Source of the DNA: Bacteroidota bacterium
GTDB lineage: Bacteria; Bacteroidota; Bacteroidia; Chitinophagales; Chitinophagaceae
Length of the DNA stretch: 64,000 nt
Reading direction: 5' to 3'
NCBI GenBank assembly: GCA_023386235.1
Contig: JAEWKC010000018.1
Coordinates: 114,870 to 178,869, forward strand
Below the pieces are notes generated by a model. It made no database searches. It worked only from the letters and a program-made list of their open reading frames with translations, and was not told the DNA's origin. The translations under genes were made by a program, and so were the position numbers. Shown one piece after another: positions 28,562 through 37,930 of this stretch (within the stretch, counting starts at the first letter, position 1; every line of letters starts with the position of its first letter).

Positions 28562-30046
28562 TTATTGTGATGTTTGTACAAATTTAGGATCAATAAACTC
28601 CCAGTCTTTTATATGAGAACGCATGTGTTCTTTTTTGATGATGGCTTCAAATTTTTCTATCAGCTGTGGATGTTGAGCAGCCAGATTTGTTTTCTCTGCG
28701 CTGTCTTTGCTTAGATCGAACAGCTCCCAATAGGCTACATCTTTACCTTTCTTCATGTTGCTTTTTACGCCTTTCCAATTGCCCATTCTGATTGCAACTT
28801 GCCCGGATTTTTCAGGAAATTCGAAATAAATATATTCCCGTTGTTTTTGTATAGTGTTATTACCTGTTAAAGTAGGCAGTAAAGATACGCCGTCATTGTT
28901 CCAGGCTTTTGTTCCTGTAAGCTCAGAGAGCGTGGCCATTAAATCAAATTGAGCAGACACTAAATTGCTGACAGACGCGGGCTTAATTTTCTGTGGCCAT
29001 TTGGCAATAAACGGAACCCTTATTCCACCTTCGTACAAATCCTGCTTTTTACCACGCAATCCGCCTGTAGATTGAAAGAAATCTGTATTAGCTCCGCCAA
29101 TATCGAATGTAGGACCATTGTCACTGCTAAACATGATAAGCGTATTTTTTTCCAGACCCAGCTCTTTTAATAACGTATTTATTTTTCCTATCTGCTTATC
29201 CATATAAGTGATCATAGCCGCATAAGTTGACAACGGATACTTAGAAGGAGCATATCCTTTTTCGCCATAATATGGTTGCTCGTCAAACTTCCCGATATAT
29301 TCCTTAACGGCTTCATCAGGCGCCTGCAATGCTACGTGTGGCCCGGTGTAGGGTAAATAAAGAAAGAAAGGTTTGTTTTTATTTTGCTTTATAAAATCAA
29401 CCGTTTTCTCTACCATTTTATCAATAGAATAATCCTTGCCTTTAAAACGATCGAATTCACTGTCCGGGGACTTATTTTTTATCCGCTGATGAACATAGAT
29501 GAACGGATTGTTTAACGTGTCCCATTTCCCGTTTTCCCACAAATGCGTAGGATAAAAGTTATGTGCCTGTTTCTGGTCTACATACCCATAGAAATAATCG
29601 AAGCCTTGTTTGTTGGGATTGCCGGTATTATCGAACATGCCCAGTCCCCACTTACCCATGGCACCTGTCACATATCCGGCATTTTTCATCAAATGAGCAA
29701 TGGTAAAAGTATTTTCGGGCAGCGGCATTTGTCCTCCTTCTCTGTCGTCTTCAAATTCGCCGAGTTCATAATTTCCACGAATGTAAGAGTTTCCGCTATG
29801 CTTACCTGTCATCAGCATACACCTTGCAGGCGCACAAACAGGCGCTCCAGTGTAATGTTGTGTAAAGCGCATACCTTCAGCTGCCATCTTATCAAGATGT
29901 GGCGTTTTGATCTTTGTTTGTCCGTAACTACCCAACTCTCCATAACCTAAATCATCGGCATAAATATAAATCACATTGGGCTTTTGCTGCGCCACAGTTA
30001 CTATTACAACAAGCTGAAATAGTATGAAGAAAAAAAGTTTATTCAT
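28562..30046 (-). CDS. Exported formylglycine-dependent sulfatase
   Basis: 494 residues with a signal peptide (TVAQ near residue 19). The sulfatase signature CAPARCMLMTG has Cys71 as the residue converted to formylglycine. IYADDLGYGE supplies the metal-binding Asp pair and DNGPTFD lies in the C-terminal metal site. In Bacteroidota, such sulfatases act on sulfated glycans, and Cys is matured by an anaerobic radical SAM enzyme or FGE encoded elsewhere. Here it follows the 70-bp repeat array in the nan operon, suggesting a sulfated sialoglycan such as mucin (inference). Confidence 0.88.
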   Translation of the reverse strand: MNKLFFFILFQLVVIVTVAQQKPNVIYIYADDLGYGELGSYGQTKIKTPHLDKMAAEGMRFTQHYTGAPVCAPARCMLMTGKHSGNSYIRGNYELGEFEDDREGGQMPLPENTFTIAHLMKNAGYVTGAMGKWGLGMFDNTGNPNKQGFDYFYGYVDQKQAHNFYPTHLWENGKWDTLNNPFIYVHQRIKNKSPDSEFDRFKGKDYSIDKMVEKTVDFIKQNKNKPFFLYLPYTGPHVALQAPDEAVKEYIGKFDEQPYYGEKGYAPSKYPLSTYAAMITYMDKQIGKINTLLKELGLEKNTLIMFSSDNGPTFDIGGANTDFFQSTGGLRGKKQDLYEGGIRVPFIAKWPQKIKPASVSNLVSAQFDLMATLSELTGTKAWNNDGVSLLPTLTGNNTIQKQREYIYFEFPEKSGQVAIRMGNWKGVKSNMKKGKDVAYWELFDLSKDSAEKTNLAAQHPQLIEKFEAIIKKEHMRSHIKDWEFIDPKFVQTSQ

Positions 30047-30060
30047 AATTATTTATTTAA

Positions 30061-30239
30061 CCTCACCCCCTACCCCTCTCCTTGAAGGAGAGGGGAGATA
30101 GATGCTGACAGTTTTAAAATCTCCGACCAGTACCTCACCCCGACCCTCTACTTTGAGGAGAGGGGAGATAGATGTTGACAGTTTTAAAACCTCCGACCAG
30201 TACCTCACCCCGGCCCTCTACTTCAAGGAGAGGGAGTAG
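30061..30239. repeat. 2.5 tandem copies of a 70-bp palindromic repeat inside the nan operon
   Basis: Units start at 30061 (72 bp), 30133 (70 bp) and 30203 (37 bp, truncated). Each begins with CCTCACCCC and contains an imperfect hairpin (CCCCTCTCC, a short loop, GGAGAGGGG), followed by AGATAGATG and CTGACAGTTTTAAAA in the full units. The array fills the 200-bp gap between the lyase and sulfatase genes and contains no gene. It resembles REP-like GC-rich palindromes and could form strong RNA stems in the operon mRNA. Confidence 0.9.
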
Positions 30240-30246
30240 CAACAAA

Positions 30247-31167
30247 TTAATTAGAACAGAACGATTCAAAATTTAATGCCGCCACATCTTTTTTAAATGC
30301 TTCAAATTGTTCATCGCTCATATTTTTAACAGGCAGCCTGAATTTGCCACAATCAATACCCACTAATTTCATATATGCCTTTCCAGTAGCGATGCCGCCA
30401 TACTTGCCTAATAGCCTTATCATATCAATGGATAATTGTTGCAGATCGCGCGCTTTTATTAAATCGCCATCTTTAAATGCCTGCTGCATATCGTTATACA
30501 AAGGAGCCGCGTAATTATATGTACTTCCTACCGCACCAAAAGCGCCTAAGGCCAGCGCAGACAACATATTCTCATCTCTACCCCAAAGCATATCATACCT
30601 TCCATCATTCACATACATACAGGAAAGGAAATCCATAAAATCTTCATGCGTATATTTAATGCCCGCAAAGTTAGGAATGGAGCCATTTACAGCGTTCAGC
30701 AAATCATACATTACGATATTGCATCCGGTAAGCACAGGGATATGATAATAATAAAAAGCCGTGTCAGGAGCAGCTGCGGCCACCTCAGCGCAACAGTCGG
30801 CAAGCGCCTGTGCCGATCCGGGCTTGAAATAAAAAGGAGCCGTAAACGAAACGGCATACAAACCCGTATCCTGCGTGTGCCTGGCCATTTCCTTACAGTC
30901 TGCCAACGACGTACCTCCTACAAGATTGATCACTTTAAAATCTTTGTCGCTCCTGGTAACTTCGGCCCAGGCTTCTGCTACTTTCTTTTTTTCATCTTTT
31001 GTTTGAGAGACGCCTTCTCCTGTAGAACCATTAATAAAAGCGCCTATTACTTTGTTTCTTTTTAAGAAATCGTAATACTGCGGTATTACAGAAAGATTCA
31101 ATTCACCATTTTTATTCATAGGTGTGAAAGGCGCTGCTATCAGGCCTTCCAGTTTTTCGAAATTCAT
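30247..31167 (-). CDS. nanA: N-acetylneuraminate lyase (DHDPS family)
   Basis: 306-residue class I aldolase cleaving N-acetylneuraminate into pyruvate and ManNAc. Seen: the GSTGE motif (residues 47-51), the proton-shuttling Tyr141 in YYYHIP, and the Schiff-base Lys171 in FAGIKYTHEDF. The Y-x-IP-x-LTG pattern favours sialic acid lyase over dihydrodipicolinate synthase. It lies 84 bases after the sialidase gene, and the repeat array follows its stop. The Bacteroides equivalent is called NanL. Confidence 0.9.
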   Translation of the reverse strand: MNFEKLEGLIAAPFTPMNKNGELNLSVIPQYYDFLKRNKVIGAFINGSTGEGVSQTKDEKKKVAEAWAEVTRSDKDFKVINLVGGTSLADCKEMARHTQDTGLYAVSFTAPFYFKPGSAQALADCCAEVAAAAPDTAFYYYHIPVLTGCNIVMYDLLNAVNGSIPNFAGIKYTHEDFMDFLSCMYVNDGRYDMLWGRDENMLSALALGAFGAVGSTYNYAAPLYNDMQQAFKDGDLIKARDLQQLSIDMIRLLGKYGGIATGKAYMKLVGIDCGKFRLPVKNMSDEQFEAFKKDVAALNFESFCSN

Positions 31168-31251
31168 GTGTTTATATTTATTTTTTATTGGTCATTATTT
31201 ACCCGGCCTCAGGTAAGATGAAATTTACCCTACAAATTTTTACTCCTCAAA

Positions 31252-32802
31252 CTATTTCACTACATCACTTACAGGAATGCGCATAAAAAAGATATGTCTT
31301 GCGCCTTCGTATAAAATACCAATGGTTTTATCATCAATTGGCGTCATGCAGGAATACCCGAAGAAGTCTCTTTCATCCAGCAGTAGCTGATCGGCTTCAT
31401 TCCAGCTTTCTGCTAAATCGCGGCTGGCTTTAATAGTCATATCTACTCGCTTTGTTGAATTATTGGGATTGCTAAAAAAAACAATGTCTTTATTTTGCCC
31501 GGCTACCTTTACATTAGCCTTAATAAAACTGGCCATACATACCGGATCTTTTAAAACGGAATAAGAAGTAGGATGCTCTTTCCAGCTTTTGCCCAGATCA
31601 GTTGTAGTGGCCACACTTCTGAACTTTCCCCTGTTGTCGCGCATAGAAATCATAATAGTTCCGGGAGTAGTTTCTATCACCTGCGCTTCGGTAGTGTTAG
31701 ACTTTGCGCCTATGCCTGCCTGCCATGTTTTACCATGATCTTTTGAATAAACAATGGTAGACCACGGTAATTTGTTTTCATCCCAATACTGCGCCGCAAA
31801 CACAATAGTGCCATCCTGCATAGCTATGCCATTGCCGGGACCGTTGAAGAAGATTTTCCATTTCGGATCTTTTATCTGCGGTGTAATGGTATAGGGCTCG
31901 CTCCAGGTTTTGCCATCGTCATTGCTTGAAACCAATACAAACTGACCAGTAGAATCAGGAGATATGCCACCTAAAGAGCCGTGAATAGAGCGATTGCCTT
32001 TGCTCCACAAAGCAGCTGTCCATAAGGTTTTGGTTGCGGGATCGAATAATACAGACGGATCGCCAACACCATTATTCTTATGCGGTTCTCCCATATCCAT
32101 AATATTTTGCATGGGCTGCCATGTGCGTCCGCCGTCCACACTTTTACTCATGCCTACATCAATGTTGGCAGGCAGATCCCAGGGATGCTCATACCGTATA
32201 TCATACACGGCTATTAACGCGCCAGTATTAGTTTGTATTAAACCCGGTATGCGGTAAGAGTGCGAGTTATCATCCATAGGTTTTCTAAGCGCGATACCTA
32301 ATCTTCTCACTACATCTCCCTGCTCTGAAAAATTGAGGAATTGATTACCGGCAGTATGTATTTTATTCACTTTCAGCAATACTTTGGCATCTATATTGGC
32401 ATTATCTTTCAGCACAACGCTTATCCAATAATTTCTTTTACCTGCTACAGGAAGTCCGTCAAAATTTAACGATGCATTTTTGCCTGCAGGCACAACGGAC
32501 GTGACCAATACACTATCAGAAAATTTTCCTGAAGTATCGGTACTGAACAAATCAATACGTGCAAAATTCTTTACTGCCGCATCGTTCAGCAATAATTCAA
32601 CCTGATTTAGCTGAATGCGCTGAGAAGCGGTAATATTAATATGCGCCACCGGATTCAGACTTTCTCTTGTGAATATAGGCGCTTTAATATTTTTGACCGA
32701 AGCTTGCGCCAATGACGCATCCAATGGTTTGTAGGAAACGCATGCCGGGAGTAAAGCACACAGAACAATACAAGCCAATAAGTAAGTTTTTTGATTAAAC
32801 AT
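31252..32802 (-). CDS. nanH: Exo-alpha-sialidase, GH33 lipoprotein
   Basis: 516 residues with a lipoprotein signal (LLPAC, Cys21). An N-terminal all-beta domain (about 35-160) precedes the six-bladed catalytic domain. Seen: YRIPGL with the first triad Arg, AVYDIRY with the acid/base Asp, and Asp-box repeats SVDGGRTW, SNDDGKTW, SKDHGKTW and TTDLGKSW. TEAQVIE and SMRDNRGK hold further catalytic residues, and FFGYSCM the nucleophile Tyr. It releases terminal sialic acid outside the cell. A terminator-like hairpin separates it from susD upstream. Confidence 0.93.
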   Translation of the reverse strand: MFNQKTYLLACIVLCALLPACVSYKPLDASLAQASVKNIKAPIFTRESLNPVAHINITASQRIQLNQVELLLNDAAVKNFARIDLFSTDTSGKFSDSVLVTSVVPAGKNASLNFDGLPVAGKRNYWISVVLKDNANIDAKVLLKVNKIHTAGNQFLNFSEQGDVVRRLGIALRKPMDDNSHSYRIPGLIQTNTGALIAVYDIRYEHPWDLPANIDVGMSKSVDGGRTWQPMQNIMDMGEPHKNNGVGDPSVLFDPATKTLWTAALWSKGNRSIHGSLGGISPDSTGQFVLVSSNDDGKTWSEPYTITPQIKDPKWKIFFNGPGNGIAMQDGTIVFAAQYWDENKLPWSTIVYSKDHGKTWQAGIGAKSNTTEAQVIETTPGTIMISMRDNRGKFRSVATTTDLGKSWKEHPTSYSVLKDPVCMASFIKANVKVAGQNKDIVFFSNPNNSTKRVDMTIKASRDLAESWNEADQLLLDERDFFGYSCMTPIDDKTIGILYEGARHIFFMRIPVSDVVK

Positions 32803-32849
32803 AGGAATTATTTATTATGACTATAAAATATAATTAGCCTCTAAGTTAC

Positions 32850-32887
32850 AAAAATAAAGGCTGCTTTTGAAGGCAACCTTTATTTTT
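32850..32887 (-). terminator. Terminator-like hairpin between susD and nanH (possible attenuator)
   Basis: An 11-12-bp stem (AATAAAGG paired with CCTTTATT, extended by A-T pairs), with a loop that can pair further through GGCTGC and GCAACC. A T run follows on the minus strand. It lies inside the operon, 10 bases after the susD stop, and no promoter motif is evident before nanH. It would lower expression of the enzyme genes relative to susC and susD. Confidence 0.75.
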
Positions 32888-32896
32888 TTAAAGAGA

Positions 32897-34465
32897 TTAT
32901 GTGCCTTCATAATCAGGGTTTTGTTCTAAGCTTTCGTCTTGATTGAGTGTATTTCTATCAATCGGAAGTATTAGTTTATGCTTCTCGGTAGCTTCGTCTA
33001 AAACACCAACCATTGGTATATCCATCTTAAAAGCCAAGGGCTTGCCTGCCGCATCCTGCAATCTTCTGAGATCGTACCAGCGAGTGTTTTCACCTACTAA
33101 TTCCTTACTCCTTTCCCACAAAATTGCCAACTCATTTTGCTCGAATGTTCCGTTTACAAATTCTTTACCTGCCGGGATGGTACCGCCATACGCTCTTTTT
33201 CTAACCAAGTTGATCTCATTGCTCGGATCCTCACCAAGTTTATTTTTTATTTCTGCCAATAATAGATAAGCTCCTGCCAATCTGTATATTGGAATATCGT
33301 CAGCAAAAACTCTGTTATTATTAACCACAGTTCCCAAAAACTTGCGTAAAAGAACAAAACTTGTAGCAGCAGTTACAGGCGTTTTATAGAATGGAAAAAA
33401 GGTTTGATCGGCTCTGGTGTCACCTGCATCAAATGTTTCGTAAAAAGAATATTTATATTCATAACGAATAATGGCGCTTCCTCCGGCAATATTTAGCGGA
33501 TCACCTGACAATACAGCGCCATTTTTATCTACAAAGTTACCCATAGGATCTGACTGCTGATAAAGAAACTGACTGAAATTGTTGGTAGCCTCACCTTGCA
33601 GATATCTAAGTGCAAAAATAATTTCGCTATTCCCTTTATTTGTATAGCTAAATACATCTGCGAAGTTTGACTGCAAGGAATATTTAGGAATGATTTCTTC
33701 TATTGCAGCTTTTGCTATAGTCAAATCACCGGCGGTATTTGCCGGCGCTGCATTATCCATATTTACTTTAGCAGTCCATAGATACACTTCTGATTTTAGC
33801 ATTTGGGTAGCTGCAAGACTCCATTGGCTTTTATTTCCTTTAGTAGTGTAGTTTCCATCAAAGTGTGAAACGGATTTATCAATGTCTGATTTTATTAAAT
33901 CAAAAGTTTCTTTTTCAGTTTTGCTTCTTGGAATAAATGCCTCAGTTTGAGATTTTGGCGTTTTAATAACTACTATAGGTTCTGTAACCAAAGGTACTCT
34001 TCCGTATGCTCTTACTAAATGAAAGTAATAATAAGCTCTCATTCCGTAAGCCTGAGCTAAGTAATATTTTTTATCGGTATCGGATAAAAACGTAGCATTC
34101 TCTACTTGATAAATAAAATTATTCACCTGTATTAGCGCAGAGTAAATTTGCCCCCATGAAGATACACCTGGATTAGACTCTCTAATATCCTGGTTGATAT
34201 AGTTGGTAGAGTTAAGAGATGAAGAACCTGTGGCGCCGGTTCCGGTTTTTAACAACCCTCCTCTCATTTCGCCAAAAATATAAAAAGTAAAGCTGTAGCC
34301 TCTCAAGCTGGCATGCAGACCAGTCATTGCACCATCTACCTGAGCCGTAGTTTTCCAAAAATTGCCGCTTGCATAATAATCTTCGGGGCCTAAGTCGAGC
34401 TTTTTGCAGCCGGTATATGCGATAAGGCTTACAATCACAACCCCATATATCAATATTTTTTTCAT
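32897..34465 (-). CDS. SusD-family glycan-binding lipoprotein (sialic acid locus)
   Basis: 522 residues, a surface lipoprotein with lipobox YTGC (Cys20) and the SusD start pattern LDLGPEDYYASGNFWKT. Helical repeat segments (YGMRAYYYFHLVRAYGRVPLV) and a C-terminal RWYDLRR motif are typical of RagB/SusD. It caps the paired SusC transporter and binds its glycan ligand. By position it corresponds to NanU of other Bacteroidota, a sialic-acid-binding SusD (inference). It begins 21 bases after the susC stop. Confidence 0.9.
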   Translation of the reverse strand: MKKILIYGVVIVSLIAYTGCKKLDLGPEDYYASGNFWKTTAQVDGAMTGLHASLRGYSFTFYIFGEMRGGLLKTGTGATGSSSLNSTNYINQDIRESNPGVSSWGQIYSALIQVNNFIYQVENATFLSDTDKKYYLAQAYGMRAYYYFHLVRAYGRVPLVTEPIVVIKTPKSQTEAFIPRSKTEKETFDLIKSDIDKSVSHFDGNYTTKGNKSQWSLAATQMLKSEVYLWTAKVNMDNAAPANTAGDLTIAKAAIEEIIPKYSLQSNFADVFSYTNKGNSEIIFALRYLQGEATNNFSQFLYQQSDPMGNFVDKNGAVLSGDPLNIAGGSAIIRYEYKYSFYETFDAGDTRADQTFFPFYKTPVTAATSFVLLRKFLGTVVNNNRVFADDIPIYRLAGAYLLLAEIKNKLGEDPSNEINLVRKRAYGGTIPAGKEFVNGTFEQNELAILWERSKELVGENTRWYDLRRLQDAAGKPLAFKMDIPMVGVLDEATEKHKLILPIDRNTLNQDESLEQNPDYEGT

Positions 34466-34486
34466 AATAATGTTATTTTATAATTA

Positions 34487-37400
34487 TTAAAATTTAACTT
34501 GAACACCTACTACAAGCATTCTGGGTAATGGATAACCTGCTTCTCCTGCACCTCCTGTGCCTATACTGCCGGACTCAGGAGAGAATAAAGTAGATTGGCT
34601 TATATACCCTAAGTTTTGTCCGGTAAGTGTAACCTGTACGCCCTGACTTTTAATTCTTTCGGCATATCTGGTTGGCAGGTTGTACATTAAGCTTACTTCT
34701 CTGAAAGCTAAATAGTCTCCTTTCTTGTAAAACATGCTTGACGTTCTGTCCACATTTCTTTTGTACAATTGGTCTGCCCAATAGTAAGTAGGATATTGCG
34801 CGTTTACATTTTCGGGAGTATATGTATCAAAGACATCGGTTGTAGTATTGAATGTTCCCTGCATATTCCCTAAGAACCAAGACCGTGGTCCGTCATAAGC
34901 CCAGAAGCCTAATGCATAATCCATTCTGGCAGATAGCGTAAATGCTTTATAGCCTGCCGCTAAGGAGAAACCGCCAGTCCAGCGTGGGAGCGTTCTGCCT
35001 ATGTATTGCCGATCTTTAAAATCTATTGTATCATTATTATCTATATCCTTCCATATTACGTCACCTAGCGCTATAGGAAATGTTGTATTTTTTTGTGCCT
35101 GAGTTAATGTCTGGTAAATTGCAGGAGAAACCAATTTTCTATTACCTTCCATATCTACTCTTTTTGCATGTCTGTCTAAATCGGCCTGTGTTCTATACAA
35201 CCCTTCCGCAATAAATGCGTAAGCTACACTTGGGTCTTGTCCTTCTTGATAACCGCCCACCCATATAAGCTGTTTTGTTGCAGGGTCGTATACTTGGAAG
35301 CCTCCCTGTCTATTGTTAGGAAGTCCATTATAAGGTAATTTCAAAATTTTATTGGCATTATATGCTCCATTTACATTCAATGTAATTCTCCAGTCTGGAT
35401 TTTGTAAAATTCTATAATTTAAATTCCACTCTACGCCTTGGTTTTGCAAACTACCGTTATTGGTTGTAAGGCTTGTAAAACCCGATGTGGCGGGTAAGAT
35501 TAAAGAGGAGATTTTATCTGTTGTAATTCTGTTGTAATACGAAACGGCAAGATCTATTTTGCGTTTAACCGTTGCTTCGAAACCAACTTCAAACGTAGAG
35601 GACCTTTCCCACAACAGATCCGGAAAAGGCAACCCGGAAAGAGTATAGCCCACTTGTGAATTGTATTTGTTGGTGCCGTAGCTTCCTTGTAAAGAATATC
35701 TGCCTATACCGGATACGTTACCATTCTGTCCATAGCTGGCTTTTAATTTCAATTGATTGATAGTTCCTGTAAGATTCTCGAAAAAGCTTTCTCTGTGCAC
35801 ATTCCAACCCAAGGATATACCGGGAAAAGTACCCCATCGATTATTTAATAATTTAGAGTATCCGTCTCTTCTTATTGTAAAGGTCATCAAATATTTATTA
35901 TCATAATCATAGTTTAACCGACCAAAGAATGAAAGTATTCTTTCTCGTGAGTGATAAGAATCAATGTCTCTGTAAGGCGCTGCATCTTTAAGCGTTAATC
36001 CAAGATCCATAAAATCGTCTGTTGGCGCGCCTTCACCGGCAGCAGAAAAGCCCTGCGAATAAATATTATAATATTCTGAACCAATCATTGCATTTACATT
36101 ATGCCTTGTACCAAAAGTTTCAGTATAATTCAAGAATGCGTTGTACAATTGACTAACCGCTTTATCTGTACTTGCAGTAGATCTTCTACTTCTGTAATAA
36201 CTACCCGGACTTCTTAAGTAGTCTTTATTAAAAGATTCGAGATAAGCTAAATCGTAATAATATGTAGCATTGGCTTTTAAATACAAATTCCTTAAGAAGT
36301 CTATTTTAAAGCCTTGCACCATTGTAAATTTATCTGTGTTGTTTCTTCTAATAAATGCGGCGTCTGTTACATTCGGGTTTCCGTCCTGATAATCTCTACC
36401 TACTAATAGCTCTCCATTTTCATTTACACCACGCATAGTGGGAGGTGCTCCTAAAGATCGCGCCATATATCTTCCTTCAGTATTGGTAACAGGATCTCTC
36501 CAATTGGCCGTTACAAAATTAAGATTGGAATTAGTAGTAAGCCAGGGTTTTATTTTATAATCAGCATTCAATACAAAAGAGAGTCTTTGGTAGTGCGTAT
36601 TTACCGGCAGACCTGTTTCATGATAATAACCTATGCCCGCATAATATCTTCCTTTATCATTACCTCCCATAGCAGAAAGGTTTACATCGTTTGTAGCTGC
36701 ATAAGGCCTTAATGCTACTTTCTTATAATCAAAATAATTGTAAATTAAAGAATCACCATAAACCGGATCAACCATAGTTTGCCAACCGTCGGCCAGTTTT
36801 CTACGATTGTATTGATCCAGCTTCATAGTACTCCATACCGCAGTAGAGGTTTGATTACCATCATAATAAGTATCCGTTGCAGGATCGTAGAATCTGTTTC
36901 CAGTACCAAAAGGTCCGGCAGAAGTGAGTTGACTTAATCTACTTGGTTCATATATTCCCGAAGTTTGAATAGCCTTTCTAGACCAGTAAATATAATCTTC
37001 TGCGCTTAGAAAGGTATACGGATTATTGAAATAATTAAAACTTCTTTGATATTTCGCGGTTATCTCTGACCGACCAGCCTTGCCTTGTTTTGTAGTAATA
37101 AGTATTACACCATTATTGGCACGCGCGCCGTATATAGCAGTAGCGGAAGCATCTTTAAGCACTTCCATACTTTCAATATCATTTTGGTTAATATCGTACA
37201 TGCCTGACCTAATAATACCATCAACTACCACAAGAGGAGAACCGCTACCATCGTAATTAGTACCACCTCTTAATATAACCGATGGCATTGCTCCCGGCCT
37301 ACCGGAAGTTTGTTGTACTCTCAAACCAGGTATGGTACCCGCTAAAGCAGATGCCGGGTTTGCACGGGCGCCTGTCTCTAATACTTTATCATCTAACTTA

Positions 37401-37777
37401 GAAACAGAACCAGTAATTTGCGATTTTCTCATGGTACCATAACCTACAACCACAATTTCATCCATCTCTGCATCATCAAGAGTAAGCGCAATATCAATCA
37501 CAGTATTTTCTCCTACCGTTCTTGATTCTGTAAGATAACCGGTATAGCTAAAGCTAATCTCATCGGTAGCGTCTACAACCAATGAATATTGTCCCGCAGC
37601 ATCGGTAAGTGTTCCTGATGTGGTACTACCAACTACTTGTACGGCTGCGCCTTCTAAAGGCCTTTGTGCTTCGCCTAAAACCGTACCTGTTATTCGCTTT
37701 GTTTGCGCATTTGCTATGTAGCCAAAACAAAACAAAGCTAATAATAGCCATGGTTTAAGCTTAAAAAATTTTTTCAT
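34487..37777 (-). CDS. SusC-family TonB-dependent receptor (sialic acid locus)
   Basis: 1096 residues from the ATG at 37777. An upstream extension in frame adds 23 hydrophobic residues before a proper signal peptide (KKFFKLKPW to YIANAQ), so it was not used. Domains in order are a carboxypeptidase-like regulatory domain, a TonB-box region MDEIVVVGYGTMRK, a plug with SVILRGGTNYDGSG and ATAIYGARANNG, then a beta-barrel ending in VGVQVKF. It imports glycans through the outer membrane with SusD, probably sialic acid as in NanO systems (inference). First gene of the operon. Confidence 0.93.
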   Translation of the reverse strand: MKKFFKLKPWLLLALFCFGYIANAQTKRITGTVLGEAQRPLEGAAVQVVGSTTSGTLTDAAGQYSLVVDATDEISFSYTGYLTESRTVGENTVIDIALTLDDAEMDEIVVVGYGTMRKSQITGSVSKLDDKVLETGARANPASALAGTIPGLRVQQTSGRPGAMPSVILRGGTNYDGSGSPLVVVDGIIRSGMYDINQNDIESMEVLKDASATAIYGARANNGVILITTKQGKAGRSEITAKYQRSFNYFNNPYTFLSAEDYIYWSRKAIQTSGIYEPSRLSQLTSAGPFGTGNRFYDPATDTYYDGNQTSTAVWSTMKLDQYNRRKLADGWQTMVDPVYGDSLIYNYFDYKKVALRPYAATNDVNLSAMGGNDKGRYYAGIGYYHETGLPVNTHYQRLSFVLNADYKIKPWLTTNSNLNFVTANWRDPVTNTEGRYMARSLGAPPTMRGVNENGELLVGRDYQDGNPNVTDAAFIRRNNTDKFTMVQGFKIDFLRNLYLKANATYYYDLAYLESFNKDYLRSPGSYYRSRRSTASTDKAVSQLYNAFLNYTETFGTRHNVNAMIGSEYYNIYSQGFSAAGEGAPTDDFMDLGLTLKDAAPYRDIDSYHSRERILSFFGRLNYDYDNKYLMTFTIRRDGYSKLLNNRWGTFPGISLGWNVHRESFFENLTGTINQLKLKASYGQNGNVSGIGRYSLQGSYGTNKYNSQVGYTLSGLPFPDLLWERSSTFEVGFEATVKRKIDLAVSYYNRITTDKISSLILPATSGFTSLTTNNGSLQNQGVEWNLNYRILQNPDWRITLNVNGAYNANKILKLPYNGLPNNRQGGFQVYDPATKQLIWVGGYQEGQDPSVAYAFIAEGLYRTQADLDRHAKRVDMEGNRKLVSPAIYQTLTQAQKNTTFPIALGDVIWKDIDNNDTIDFKDRQYIGRTLPRWTGGFSLAAGYKAFTLSARMDYALGFWAYDGPRSWFLGNMQGTFNTTTDVFDTYTPENVNAQYPTYYWADQLYKRNVDRTSSMFYKKGDYLAFREVSLMYNLPTRYAERIKSQGVQVTLTGQNLGYISQSTLFSPESGSIGTGGAGEAGYPLPRMLVVGVQVKF

Positions 37778-37805
37778 AAATAAAAAATTTAGTCTTGATA
37801 AATAT

Positions 37806-37816
37806 GTATGACATAC
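37806..37816. promoter_or_regulatory. Palindromic candidate operator GTATGACATAC at the nan promoter
   Basis: A perfect 5+1+5 palindrome placed directly downstream of the susC -7 element, at the predicted transcription start. Outer inverted half-sites ATGTAT (37804-37809) and ATACAT (37827-37832) flank the -7 element. The position suits repression by the divergent FadR-type regulator, whose family favours short G-T...A-C palindromes. Confidence 0.5.
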
Positions 37817-37847
37817 CAAATATATAATACATAATTCAATTAACAAA
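37817..37847 (-). promoter_or_regulatory. Full Bacteroidota promoter of the nan operon
   Basis: On the minus strand, TTTG (37844-37847) is followed by a 19-base spacer and TATATTTG (37817-37824), a complete -33/-7 pair. The -7 element lies 39 bases before the susC ATG at 37777. Confidence 0.7.
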
Positions 37848-37930
37848 ATTTTCTTATAAAATTTTTTATTCTTTTTTGTGATTTCTATTTTAATTAACTT
37901 GCAAAGTATTCAATTAATATTTATATAATA

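Noticed and set aside
30247..31167. Dihydrodipicolinate synthase (lysine pathway)
   Set aside because: The YHIPVLTG motif and the operon with sialidase and epimerase fit N-acetylneuraminate lyase.
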